Of a stretch of DNA of 31,733 nt, positions 20,930 through 29,036 are shown piece by piece. Both the position numbers and the translations under genes were made by a program. The notes beneath the pieces are model-generated. The model was not told where the DNA came from. It searched no databases and worked only from the letters and a program-made list of their open reading frames with translations. Position 1 is the stretch's first letter. Each line of letters starts with the position of its first letter. Location of the stretch: positions 1 through 31,733 of the IMG/VR virus record IMGVR_UViG_3300037296_000115; one strand, given 5' to 3'. Source of the stretch: a virus.

Positions 20930-21298
20930 TCAGCTGGCGCAGCTGACAAGAGCGCGCATTGCCTTGGCATCGATCCACGCTCGGCTTACAATTACAGATG
21001 ATCTAACAGCCATCAGACCTATCAGCTTCCCCGCATCGTCAAACGTCTCCGAATAACTGCAGAACGGGTCGCGCTCAAAATCCTCAAACGACGATTGAGA
21101 CCGCGGGAGTATCCTTCTGAACAGTATCTCTTTGACCAATATCTTGACTTCATCCAAGTCCAACGGCCTCGCATTTACGCCGCGTGCGCGCTTTTCAATG
21201 CGACCTGCCCGATATAAAATCCTATAGACGTTCTTCATGTCGCCTAGCTCCAAACCAAGCGACGCCGCCATGACCTCAAACTGCTGACCTAACATCAT
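20930..21298 (-). CDS. unknown protein with HTH-like N-terminus
   Basis: A 122-aa protein. The N-terminus MLGQQFEVMAASLGLELGDMKNVYRILYRAGRIEKRARG has helix-turn-helix-like spacing and a basic linker. LDLDEVKILVKEILFRRILP forms a third helix, and an acidic, aromatic C-terminus follows. It could be an excisionase or regulator in this operon, but no family is recognised. GGGGGC precedes ATG 21298; ATG 21295 is an alternative. Confidence 0.6.
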   Translation of the reverse strand: MMLGQQFEVMAASLGLELGDMKNVYRILYRAGRIEKRARGVNARPLDLDEVKILVKEILFRRILPRSQSSFEDFERDPFCSYSETFDDAGKLIGLMAVRSSVIVSRAWIDAKAMRALVSCAS

Positions 21299-21313
21299 AG
21301 AAAATTGCCCCCA

Positions 21314-21556
21314 TCAGCACCAGATCAGGCGCGATGCCCGGTCTGCCATATCTGCCCGCATATCAGCCAGCGCTTGAAAAACATCAGCTTCGCTTTCAGC
21401 TTGAAACCCGACACCCGACTTTCGGAATGATTGCCAGACGCCCGGCCTGACTTCATGTGGCTTGGGCCAAATCGACCAAAACACCCGGTCAGATAGAGAC
21501 TGCATCGCGCAGCCCAAAATCGCATTTCGTCTTATAGAAAAGGTTGAACCGATCAT
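21314..21556 (-). CDS. unknown small protein
   Basis: An 80-aa protein. MIGSTFSIRRNAILGCAMQS is followed by a Trp-rich middle (VFWSIWPKPHEVRPGVWQSF) and a helical acidic C-terminus (ADVFQALADMRADMADRAS). A strong AGGGAGG site lies 7 bases before ATG 21556. It is tightly spaced with its neighbours in the leftward operon. Confidence 0.6.
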   Translation of the reverse strand: MIGSTFSIRRNAILGCAMQSLSDRVFWSIWPKPHEVRPGVWQSFRKSGVGFQAESEADVFQALADMRADMADRASRLIWC

Positions 21557-21569
21557 CCGTCAGCCTCCC

Positions 21570-21797
21570 TTAAATGTTGTTTGGTTTGATGCTGGCTGGA
21601 TAGTAGCGCGGCCCGCCGTCCTCGGTCAGGTGCGCGGGGTGCAAGGCCTCATTCAGACAGGCAGGCACCGAATTACTTGGATTGCCGCATTGGCTGCACG
21701 TCACCGCCTTCTGACAGTGAATGGATTGGATGAAGCCATTAGCGCAAATCCGTGACGTGTCTTGATACGCCGAACATTCTTCTGCTTTGTCAAACAT
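21570..21797 (-). CDS. small cysteine-rich protein
   Basis: A 75-aa protein with six to seven Cys: MFDKAEECSAYQDTSRICAN, then HCQKAVTCSQCGNP and VPACLNE. The clusters suggest a zinc fold. The end is Pro/Asn-rich. GGGAG lies 8 bases before ATG 21797, which is why this start is chosen over upstream Mets. No family is recognised. Confidence 0.6.
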   Translation of the reverse strand: MFDKAEECSAYQDTSRICANGFIQSIHCQKAVTCSQCGNPSNSVPACLNEALHPAHLTEDGGPRYYPASIKPNNI

Positions 21798-21816
21798 GTC
21801 TCTTGCTCCCTTTGTG

Positions 21817-22374
21817 TCAGTCAGATTTATTGCCATACCGGCGCACCAACGCAGACCGATCGACACCCAAAAGGCCGCAATGGCCGTTCACATAATCCAC
21901 AGCCACCTGATACTTGACGCCGGGATGCTTCACCAACCAACGCGCCGTGGCGTCCTGTTCGTCGGTCAATTCTGACAGCTTGGCTTTGCGGCCAACTGAC
22001 GAACGGGTCGCAAGCATATGCTTGGCCGTCGCCTGCCGTGAAGCCGTTACAGCCTGTTTCGCAAAAAAGTCGATTGACGTCGGGTCCTTAGTATCAACGT
22101 CAGTGCCGTCCAAAACGCGCACAGTGACGCCGATCCGGCCCATCTCTGACAGCGCCTTCACTATATCCAGTTTGCCATTGCCGATCAGAAAGCTGCGACA
22201 GAAAGCAACCTCATCGCCAGCGCGAAAACCGTGAGCCTCGATGTGGGCATCCCGCATGTCGCGGGATGCAACATCATCCACGATCACCTTAGTGCAGCCC
22301 GCATTATCCAACGCTACGCGCTGGGTCGCTTCATCCGGCGTTCGCGGACCAACTGCTATGTATCCAATCATCAT
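21817..22374 (-). CDS. degenerate serine recombinase-like protein
   Basis: A 185-aa protein with the outline of a resolvase N-terminal domain: MIGYIAVGPRTPDEATQRVALDNAGCTKVIVDD, then RAGDEVAFCRSFLIGN and IVKALSEMGRIGVTVRVLDG. The usual nucleophile Ser in the ARVS motif is replaced (IAVGPRT), and the following Arg-rich active-site signature is not intact. A C-terminal basic region (GRKAKLSEL, then RWLVKHPGVKY) looks like a DNA-binding HTH. It probably binds DNA rather than recombining it and may bind the TGTTCG repeats upstream. Two adjacent ATGs (22374, 22371) are possible starts. Confidence 0.75.
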   Translation of the reverse strand: MMIGYIAVGPRTPDEATQRVALDNAGCTKVIVDDVASRDMRDAHIEAHGFRAGDEVAFCRSFLIGNGKLDIVKALSEMGRIGVTVRVLDGTDVDTKDPTSIDFFAKQAVTASRQATAKHMLATRSSVGRKAKLSELTDEQDATARWLVKHPGVKYQVAVDYVNGHCGLLGVDRSALVRRYGNKSD

Positions 22375-22390
22375 TTCGCCATTTGTCAGA

Positions 22391-22499
22391 GAATATCGAA
22401 CAGAGTCAAATCCGCGCGAAACTATTACCGCACATTATGTTCGTAAATACTTATTGTCAAACGTGCGAAAACAGTTTTACAACCGTGTTCGAAAATACT
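22391..22499 (-). promoter_or_regulatory. strong leftward promoter overlapped by TGTTCG repeats
   Basis: On the minus strand TTGACA (22460-22455) and TAATGT (22437-22432) are 17 bp apart, a near-consensus promoter for the 22.37-20.19 kb operon. TGTTCGTAAATACT (22438-22451) fills the spacer, and TGTTCGAAAATACT is at 22486-22499. An inverted relative, TGTTCGATATTC, lies at 22402-22391. Binding of a repressor at the spacer copy would block the promoter. Confidence 0.7.
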
Positions 22500-22534
22500 C
22501 TCATTACTGACACAAAGGGACCGCCCAACGCAAA

Positions 22535-22572
22535 AAAGACCCGCCGCGCCCAATCGGACGCGGCGGGTCTTT
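22535..22572 (-). terminator. bidirectional terminator at the end of the late operon
   Basis: AAAGACCCGCCGCG (22535-22548) pairs perfectly with CGCGGCGGGTCTTT (22559-22572) across a 10-base loop. On the minus strand the stem is followed by six U. It ends the late operon after the holin gene and separates it from the next leftward operon promoter. A shorter U-run on the plus side would allow some stop in the other direction. Confidence 0.92.
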
Positions 22573-22597
22573 CTGTTAATCCGGCGTTAGGCAAGGT

Positions 22598-22870
22598 TCA
22601 CGTTCGACCAGCGAATGACAGCCGAAAATTCGGCGCGCGCCTCTCAAACCAAAACCACGCGACGCCGACCACGCCGATCGCTACATTTACGGCATTGACG
22701 AAAGTCTGCGCACCCTGCTGTATCGCGTCACCGTTCGCCACGACGTCGGCAGCAACTTCGCCAACCCCGCCGCCCAGCATCGGCGCAAACACCGACAGCA
22801 ATGCCAAGCCCGCCGCGATCGTGCTGCGCGCCTTCAACGGATTTAAAACCGGCAAATTTCGATTGGTCAT
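22598..22870 (-). CDS. putative holin
   Basis: A 90-aa protein with two hydrophobic segments (about 17-46, STIAAGLALLSVFAPMLGGG and following; 58-74, AVNVAIGVVGVAWFWF), and a basic C-terminus. It follows the lysozyme gene in the lysis cassette and is the last late gene before the terminator. It could form the membrane pore that lets the lysozyme reach the wall. No family signature is seen; the call rests on size, segments and position. Confidence 0.7.
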   Translation of the reverse strand: MTNRNLPVLNPLKARSTIAAGLALLSVFAPMLGGGVGEVAADVVANGDAIQQGAQTFVNAVNVAIGVVGVAWFWFERRAPNFRLSFAGRT

Positions 22871-22883
22871 TTTATGGCCCCTT

Positions 22884-23594
22884 CTAGGCTGTTTGAATTT
22901 GTGAAAGCGCGACGCCGATCGCGTCCTGCGCCGCGATTAGCTGGTCAGCCAGATCCTGCGCCCGGCGCAGCGCCAGCGCCGCAGGCGACACGTCGACCAT
23001 CTGCGGCAGCACTGCAGGCACTGGCTTGCCTTGCAAACGCTCCAACAGTTCGCCGCCCCTGATCGTCGTCAGGACGCCAGACAGCCTCCCTTTGCCATCG
23101 GTGCGCCAGATCGCGATCGCGTCGCCGTTTGCGTCATAGTCTCCCGTTTCAAACAGGCGCATTTCAGCGGTGCGCCGCTTGCGGATTTCCGGCGGTTTCA
23201 GCCAGCCCATAAAATGCCGCGCCGCATCCGGGTCGCCCGCGTTGATCGCCTTAGTCAACAGCGCCCGATTGATTCCGCCAGTGTTAAGGTCAAAGGATCC
23301 GACAGCGTCGAATTGATACTGCAGCAGCGGCACCGTGATCGCGTTGCGCACCCGTGCCGCGTAGCCCGCCGCATCGATGCGAAATTGCCCGATCGCCAGA
23401 TCGACCGCGGCGTCGACGTCGTCAGGCATCACACGCGGCAGACGCGCCGGATCCGGCCCGCCAGCTGCCGCAGTGTGACCTATGCCCCACGTCCAGACGC
23501 CGACGCTGTCCAGATAAGGCGCGGGCACGATGCCCTCATGCTCTGCAATTTCCAGCAGGCCCCGATCGCTGAAATCCATTTCCGCAAGTTTCAT
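22884..23594 (-). CDS. endolysin, GH24 lysozyme
   Basis: A 236-aa muramidase of the T4/P22 type. The catalytic triad fits T4 spacing: E20 (EIAEHEG), D29 (APYLDS) and T35 (VGVWTWGIGHT). The region 70-160 has LLQYQFDAVGSFDLNTGG and FMGWLKPPEIRKRRTAEMRLF, both typical of GH24. The last ~65 residues are an Ala/Leu-rich helix. It cuts peptidoglycan at the end of infection. No signal peptide or SAR segment is seen, so a holin is needed. Confidence 0.93.
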   Translation of the reverse strand: MKLAEMDFSDRGLLEIAEHEGIVPAPYLDSVGVWTWGIGHTAAAGGPDPARLPRVMPDDVDAAVDLAIGQFRIDAAGYAARVRNAITVPLLQYQFDAVGSFDLNTGGINRALLTKAINAGDPDAARHFMGWLKPPEIRKRRTAEMRLFETGDYDANGDAIAIWRTDGKGRLSGVLTTIRGGELLERLQGKPVPAVLPQMVDVSPAALALRRAQDLADQLIAAQDAIGVALSQIQTA

Positions 23595-23650
23595 CCATCA
23601 CCCCCAAGGTGCTATGCTATTTTGTTCTGTCGTGAAATTGTGCTGCCCGG

Positions 23651-24226
23651 TCAGGCTGGCGTCGCGTAGTAAAAGACCGGCTTTGTTAGCTCGAAAATCG
23701 GGTCGCCGCCGCAGACATATTCTAACTGCAGCTGCACCCGCATTCGACCGGCGACCATGCCGCCCGGCGGATCTAGCTGCAGTTCGCGCCGCACCACGTC
23801 CGGCCCCAGCTGCCGCGACGGCCTACGCGGCACCCCCGATCGCTGAACGTCGTTTTCGTCCGTAAATTGCGGGATGATTTCGCGCAGCGTGCAAGCCGAC
23901 CCGACGTCCGTGCGACCGATGAAAAGCACCAAAACGATCGGCAGGCCAACCGTGACAGGTTCGCGCACATATGACATACCGTCAGGCTGGCGGGTCACGC
24001 GCCCGTCACCCGTCAACCGCATCAGCGTGTCACCGATCGCGTCTAGCTTGCTATCCATCGCCGCTAGATCCGCAGGCGAATTCCAAATCGCTTTGACCTT
24101 AAAGCCCAACGGCGTCGCAGCCGCCACGATCGCGACCGTCAGGCCCGCAAAAGATGCCCGCGCGACCCATTTTTTTGCCTCATCCCGCATAAATACAGCA
24201 AGGCCCGGCTGCGGATCGTCTGCCAT
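23651..24226 (-). CDS. membrane-anchored protein in the lysis region
   Basis: A ~191-aa protein. A hydrophobic segment (about 27-46, SFAGLTVAIVAAATPLGF) anchors it, then a short helix pair (DLAAMDSKLDAIGDTLMRL) and a beta-rich C-terminal domain (VTVGLPIVLVLFIGRTDVGS; RMRVQLQLEYVCGG). It lies between the fibre gene and the lysozyme, so a role in lysis (spanin-like or holin-regulating) or in tail-fibre function is possible. ATG 24226 or 24229 starts it. Confidence 0.6.
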   Translation of the reverse strand: MADDPQPGLAVFMRDEAKKWVARASFAGLTVAIVAAATPLGFKVKAIWNSPADLAAMDSKLDAIGDTLMRLTGDGRVTRQPDGMSYVREPVTVGLPIVLVLFIGRTDVGSACTLREIIPQFTDENDVQRSGVPRRPSRQLGPDVVRRELQLDPPGGMVAGRMRVQLQLEYVCGGDPIFELTKPVFYYATPA

Positions 24227-24229
24227 CAT

Positions 24230-24411
24230 CGCAATCCCGCTTGCAGAATCAGGCGCAATGACCTCATTGGTTTGTTACTCATGCCGATGCCCTTCGTGTC
24301 GGTTGTGGGGAGCCAGCGCGATCAGGGTTGCTGCCCTACGCGCTGGCGATCGCGTCAGCTGCGTCTGCATCTGCGTCTGCGTCTGCATCTGCGTCTGCGT
24401 CTGCGTCTGCG
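24230..24411. other. gap with possible 50-aa ORF
   Basis: Most of this stretch is a hexanucleotide repeat. On the minus strand an ORF from ATG 24427 (overlapping the fibre gene's last codons in another frame) to TAA 24275 would give 50 residues starting MLLNL, with a Thr-Gln repeat, then LTRSPARRAATLIALAPHN. There is no strong ribosome site. It may be a real short gene or what is left of one. Confidence 0.3.
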
Positions 24412-24413
24412 TC
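24361..24413. repeat. hexanucleotide tandem repeat (GCGTCT)n
   Basis: Eight full hexamers plus five bases: GCGTCT in units 1, 3, 4, 6, 7, 8 and GCATCT in units 2 and 5. It begins exactly at the stop codon of the fibre gene. Read on the minus strand in one frame, the units are GAC GCA with GAT as the only change, a synonymous Asp-Ala repeat, which suggests earlier coding. Another frame gives Thr-Gln repeats. Confidence 0.85.
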
Positions 24414-26592
24414 AAATTAAGAAGCATCGCAAAAACTCGGCAAGCAAAAGCCGCCCGCCGGATGCTGACAGCGGATGCACCTTATCTGCGCCCATTAGCG
24501 GCACCGCACCCGTATTTCCGTATTCCGTTGGATTGTCAGCATCGCCAAACGCCCCCTGCATATCAGTGAACGTAAAGCGCAGACTTGAGGCTAATGCACG
24601 CGCCTGCGGCGCATAAAATTTCATGGGATAACTTGAATTCCCAAGCTGGTTTTCTGGCGGCGTCGCGATCAGCACATCCACCCCCGGCATCGCAGCGCGA
24701 AACCTGCCGACAAGCGTGCCGAGGTTATCCGCCCACGTCAGCGCGGACATATTCGCCATCTGGCTGTTTGTCCCATCCATGTACGAAATCAAATCAGGAG
24801 CAAGTGCCGCGAATGCTGCCTGTTGCTGCGCCGCGCTTACTGCAGTCCATTGCGTAATCCGCGACCCAGTGCCGCCGCACTTGTGGACGACGACGCCAGA
24901 TGCCGCAGACTTCAAGTTGACACCGCACAGCTTGGCAGTGCCGGAAACATGCTCAATGCGCAAAGTTCCGGCACCCGTTGGTATGCCTATATTCAAGGCC
25001 ATAGTCTGCGTATTGCCGACAGATCCCTGCACGTTCACCGTTGTCCACGCCGCCCCAGCGTCCCACGAGTATCGGATCACGCCGTCAGCAGTGCCGATGA
25101 AAACAAGAATGCAGTTATTGTGAACAGGCGCAGCCGGAATGCCGACAGTGACCGCCTCGCCCGCACCATCAAAAACCGCACAGGCTAAGTCAGGCGACGC
25201 AACGCCGTTATAGATATCCGTTACCGCGCCAAACATTTTGACAGGATACAGGGCTGGACGCACATTGCCGTTTAAATACGCGGGCTGCGTTCCTGTCGTC
25301 CATGGGCCAGTGCCGGGGCTTGTTCCACCAAAACCGCACCAACCACCGCCAGCATCGCCAAACTTAGAAATAAGGTATTCAGCCAATGTTTGCGAGTAAT
25401 GACCGGGAAAATGCGTCCAGCTATCACCAGCCAGCAAAATACTAAGCTGGTCCGGTTCTGGAACAGGCAGCATTCGCTTTGCAATTTTGTAGTGAGTCTT
25501 TCGCAGCTTTTCCGGCTGGTAAGGATTTGCGACGGAAATGGTATCGACCCCGCCCGACGCAGTCGGCAGGTATTTCTGCTGAATGATATTGGCAAACGCC
25601 TCATAGGACGTTGGCGCAGCGCCTTCCTCTACCTGATAAGTGTTGACGTTCGGCGTATCCATCGACGTGCGAATGAATGCGACGTCAGCTTCCGGGGTGA
25701 AGGTCAAAAGGTTGCTTGTAGAAAACCCTCGCAAAAATGTTTTGTTGGCATCGTAATATGCAAGGCCCCAATACGTTTGGCCCGGCGACCGGGAATAAGC
25801 TTTATTTTCAACGGGAATAAAACCAGTCGTCGCATAAGCCGCAGACCCGTGCGTGATTAGTGTTCCGTCTGCTGGATTGACGTATTTACCCGGCGCAAAA
25901 TCAGCCGCCGCCTTATCGAACAGGTTTTTGCCGGGTCCAAAGAAGGGCAGATTGAATTCATTTACGGCACCCGGCGCAAGCGCAGTGCCGGGGATAGACC
26001 CGGTTTTTACTTTTGCACCTTCAACAACAGGCCCAAAAGCTGCGTAAGCGGTTGCCACGGACCCAATCTCAAGCTGCGTTGTCCCGATGCTTGCCGTCGC
26101 GTACTGAAAACGCATTTTCGATGCACCGACAGGCATGGTGAATGATGCGGGGGCACTGGCAACCCCCGAAACAAAAGTGCCTGCGTCGTTGTAGAAAGAC
26201 ACTGCACCTGCACCACCCCACCCAGACCTGACGTAAGTCTGCCCCGCAATACCATCGATCAAATGCGTGATGCCAACGCTGCCGGTGCTGGACGTCATTG
26301 CGCCAGTCAGACCATTTAAGATCATCGGGGAAATGATGCCGGGATTCGTTCTGTCGAATAAATTCGATCCGGGCACCAAAACAGCCGAAACCCCTAAATT
26401 TGCCAAGGCCACCGATTTGTCAGCAAGCCCTGCCAGATTGCTGGCCTTCGTCAGCGCCACAGACAAGTCAGCCTTTAATGCAAGTGCAGTGGCCTGCGCT
26501 GTGCTTACCGGCTTTCCCGCATCCGACGTGTTATCAACATTGCCAAGCCCCAGCAGTCCACGCGCCGTGATCGGCGGTTGAAAATCGGTCAT
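24412..26592 (-). CDS. tail fibre with SGNH/GDSL hydrolase domain
   Basis: A 726-aa fibre. Residues 1-75 have short fibre repeats (GLGNVDNTSDAGKPVSTAQ; ALANLGV). Two similar beta domains follow (about 76-190 and 219-335), each starting NLFD and ending with an LE-x-G/EEG...T-x-Y-x-AF pattern, probably sugar-binding. The C-terminal part is an SGNH hydrolase: GDSW with S391, a GTN segment (SYMDGTNSQ), and DKVHP with D703 and H706. It may deacetylate host capsule or LPS sugars. The gene follows the tail-tip gene, and the stop abuts a tandem repeat. Confidence 0.9.
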   Translation of the reverse strand: MTDFQPPITARGLLGLGNVDNTSDAGKPVSTAQATALALKADLSVALTKASNLAGLADKSVALANLGVSAVLVPGSNLFDRTNPGIISPMILNGLTGAMTSSTGSVGITHLIDGIAGQTYVRSGWGGAGAVSFYNDAGTFVSGVASAPASFTMPVGASKMRFQYATASIGTTQLEIGSVATAYAAFGPVVEGAKVKTGSIPGTALAPGAVNEFNLPFFGPGKNLFDKAAADFAPGKYVNPADGTLITHGSAAYATTGFIPVENKAYSRSPGQTYWGLAYYDANKTFLRGFSTSNLLTFTPEADVAFIRTSMDTPNVNTYQVEEGAAPTSYEAFANIIQQKYLPTASGGVDTISVANPYQPEKLRKTHYKIAKRMLPVPEPDQLSILLAGDSWTHFPGHYSQTLAEYLISKFGDAGGGWCGFGGTSPGTGPWTTGTQPAYLNGNVRPALYPVKMFGAVTDIYNGVASPDLACAVFDGAGEAVTVGIPAAPVHNNCILVFIGTADGVIRYSWDAGAAWTTVNVQGSVGNTQTMALNIGIPTGAGTLRIEHVSGTAKLCGVNLKSAASGVVVHKCGGTGSRITQWTAVSAAQQQAAFAALAPDLISYMDGTNSQMANMSALTWADNLGTLVGRFRAAMPGVDVLIATPPENQLGNSSYPMKFYAPQARALASSLRFTFTDMQGAFGDADNPTEYGNTGAVPLMGADKVHPLSASGGRLLLAEFLRCFLI

Positions 26593-26603
26593 TCTAGTTT
26601 TCC

Positions 26604-28652
26604 CTAAGTAACTGTTATAGAAACCGGCCCGGCATCGGCGGCATTCAGCACGCCGCTGACGTTCACCGATCGCGCCTTATAAGAAACGGCACCCGCGCCC
26701 GGCGTATCGATAAAGCTGGCGGGCAGATCCGGCCCATTGAACAGCGTCGCCACGACAGACCCACCGCGAATAATTTGCGTTTTCCAAAGGTTTTCAGAAA
26801 CCGACGTGCGCAAACTGACCTGCGCTTCACCGCCCCCGCGATCAGTGACCACCAGATTAGTCGGCGCGGCTGGCGCATCGCTTGCCGCTGTCGCGGTCAC
26901 TCCATCAAAAACCGCAGCAGCCGACAGCAGCCCGTCGTTTGTTTTGAAATACAGCCGCAAATCGTAATCAGCGCCGTCGACTAGCCCCGTGATTTGCGCC
27001 CGCGTCGTCGTCGCCGAAACTGGCCATTCTTCAAACTGACCAGTGCCTGCCCGCGCAAACTTTATAGCGGGCGACAGCGCAGGCGACGGTCTCGGATCCC
27101 AGACCACGACAATGCCCGCCGTGTAGCCATTCTGCGCAGACCGGACCCCCGATCCGGCAGCGACCGGATTTTCAGGCACCGGCACCGGCAGCGATACATC
27201 AGGCTCTGGCAACGTCTGTGCCTCACCTTCAAACGCAGACGACCATTCCGGCGGATTATAGCCCCGCAGCTGCAGCGTGACGCCGCCGGTCGAGAGGTCC
27301 AGCTGGCGACTAGCGACCCGCCAAAACGTCGACGGCAGCTCTGGCGCATTCAGCTGAATGTAACGCTCAAACGCGGCCCGCCGCGCCGACGGCTTAAAAC
27401 GCATCGTCAGCTGCATGACAGGATTGTCGCGCTCGATCTGGATCTGCGCCAGCCTGCGCCCCTGCGTCGGCGACGGGCACATGCTTAAATCATACTCCGG
27501 CCCGATCGCCGCCTGACCGTTCTGCGCCTCGCGCACGGCGTCGACCCAAGGGTCGCCCGTCGTCGCCTGAAACGCCAGATCCGGGTCGACATATGTGAAC
27601 GGCAATTCCGTGTATCGGTCCAGCTGATCCGGCCCGCCGTTCCAATCGTCAAAACCAATAATTTCGGACCGTTCCAGCGTGACTGTCGGCGCACGCCAGC
27701 GCCCGACATAAATGCCAATCTTACCAGACGGCAGCAGCTGGACGTCGCCCGCACAGGCCCGCATCATGCGCTTTAAAACTTCGCCCGGCTTTTCCGTCAG
27801 GGAATAGCTGCCCCAAATCCTATATCGGCTTTCAGTGCCGCCAGCCGCCAGTGCGATCTGATCGTCGCAATCGTCAGCCGCCTGCGCCAGCAGATCCAGA
27901 TCGATCTGCCCCGACAGGTTCAACCCGTCGGGATGCTGGATAAAGTCAGCAATAATAAGCGCCGCATTGTCGCTCCATGCGGTCACACCGCTGCGCGGGT
28001 CATAGACTTTACACCCCCGCCCGACCAACTGCAGCGCAGGTTCATTGTGCGGATACACTTCCCGATAGGACTCTGCGTCGACGCTTTCCGCGATCGTTAG
28101 CGTTGCCCACAAGCCCGCCAGACGGTGCGTCGCGTCATACTCTGGCCAGACGCTTGCGATCTGCGAAAAGTAGCCCTGCCCGGCGGTGCCCGATCGATTA
28201 AAAATACGCACCAATGGCGACCCGCCGCCAAGACCTAAGATTTTCCCATCTGTTTGATACTGCGCATCAGTCACCCAGCCGTCGCCGTTTATGCTGACAG
28301 CCACACCGTCCAGGATGTAGCTTTCAACCGCGTCGATCGGCCCTTCGCCATGCACTAGCACCCGGTAAAACTTGCCGCCCGACGTGCGGAAAAATACCCG
28401 CGTGCCGCCGACCCGCACCCGGCCATAGTGCCGCGTGCGATCGCCGATCGCCTGCTCAATTTCCAACTTGATATTATCCGGGTCGACACTTGGCGGCGCA
28501 TTCAATGCGGCCACTGCCGTCGACAACAACAGCGACCCGCCGATGCTGGTTGCGATGCCCAGACCGGTCAGGCCGCCAGCCGCCGTAAACAGCGCAAAAC
28601 TGCCGCCAGCACCGAACACGCCCTGCGCGACAAAAAGCAAAGCCTGCGGCAT
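26604..28652 (-). CDS. tail tip / host specificity protein (J-like)
   Basis: A 682-aa protein. A hydrophobic Gly/Ala N-terminus (about 5-50) is followed by an IEQAIGDRTRHYGRVRVGG segment, typical of tail-tip proteins. The middle has the Phage-tail_3-like region (about 290-480; LKRMMRACAGDVQLLPSGKI, RWRAPTVTL). The last ~190 residues form two FN3-like beta domains (VVVWDPRPSP; APAAPTNLVVTDR). It probably forms the central tip that touches the receptor. The fibre gene starts 11 bp past its stop. Confidence 0.9.
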   Translation of the reverse strand: MPQALLFVAQGVFGAGGSFALFTAAGGLTGLGIATSIGGSLLLSTAVAALNAPPSVDPDNIKLEIEQAIGDRTRHYGRVRVGGTRVFFRTSGGKFYRVLVHGEGPIDAVESYILDGVAVSINGDGWVTDAQYQTDGKILGLGGGSPLVRIFNRSGTAGQGYFSQIASVWPEYDATHRLAGLWATLTIAESVDAESYREVYPHNEPALQLVGRGCKVYDPRSGVTAWSDNAALIIADFIQHPDGLNLSGQIDLDLLAQAADDCDDQIALAAGGTESRYRIWGSYSLTEKPGEVLKRMMRACAGDVQLLPSGKIGIYVGRWRAPTVTLERSEIIGFDDWNGGPDQLDRYTELPFTYVDPDLAFQATTGDPWVDAVREAQNGQAAIGPEYDLSMCPSPTQGRRLAQIQIERDNPVMQLTMRFKPSARRAAFERYIQLNAPELPSTFWRVASRQLDLSTGGVTLQLRGYNPPEWSSAFEGEAQTLPEPDVSLPVPVPENPVAAGSGVRSAQNGYTAGIVVVWDPRPSPALSPAIKFARAGTGQFEEWPVSATTTRAQITGLVDGADYDLRLYFKTNDGLLSAAAVFDGVTATAASDAPAAPTNLVVTDRGGGEAQVSLRTSVSENLWKTQIIRGGSVVATLFNGPDLPASFIDTPGAGAVSYKARSVNVSGVLNAADAGPVSITVT

Positions 28653-29036
28653 TTAAATTTCCCACTGTTCCAAGATTTCAAATTCAGACGGCGACACGAC
28701 GCCGCCGTCAGATTTTAAAAAAAGCCGATCGGCAGACATGATGCCCGCCAGCTGCCGCCCCGCCACCCGCGCGACGCAGACGCCATCCCCAGCGCCGCCT
28801 GCCGCGTGACCGGCCATCAGCGCCCGCGACAGCGCCAATAGGCCGCCCGATCGCAGCAGCACCTGCCGACAGGCAAAGGCGGTGCAATAGGTGCCCCGCA
28901 GCGCCGCTGCCGGATCCCGGCCCGCCGCCGCCGCGACATAGGACGCCGACCACAGTGCGCAGTCATTCACGCCCCAGCGCCACGGATCCGCAGCGGTGCC
29001 CCGAATGAAATCGGCCGCGCTTACCATTCCGTCCAC
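28653..29036 (-). CDS. NlpC/P60-like tail protein (DUF6950-like)
   Basis: A 127-aa protein. FIRGTAADPWRWGVNDCALWSASYVAAAAGRDPAAALRG has the W-x-x-G-x-NDC-x-x-W pattern of the DUF6950/NlpC-like tail assembly group, with the Cys in NDC as the likely nucleophile. A catalytic His is not certain. Such proteins cut peptidoglycan locally or process the tail tip. The start overlaps the previous gene by 7 to 16 bp (ATG 29027 or 29036). Confidence 0.8.
   Translation of the reverse strand: MDGMVSAADFIRGTAADPWRWGVNDCALWSASYVAAAAGRDPAAALRGTYCTAFACRQVLLRSGGLLALSRALMAGHAAGGAGDGVCVARVAGRQLAGIMSADRLFLKSDGGVVSPSEFEILEQWEI

Noticed and set aside
23031-23669. 212-aa plus-strand ORF opposite the lysozyme
   Set aside because: Mirror of the lysozyme gene; Arg/His/Pro-rich, no ribosome site.
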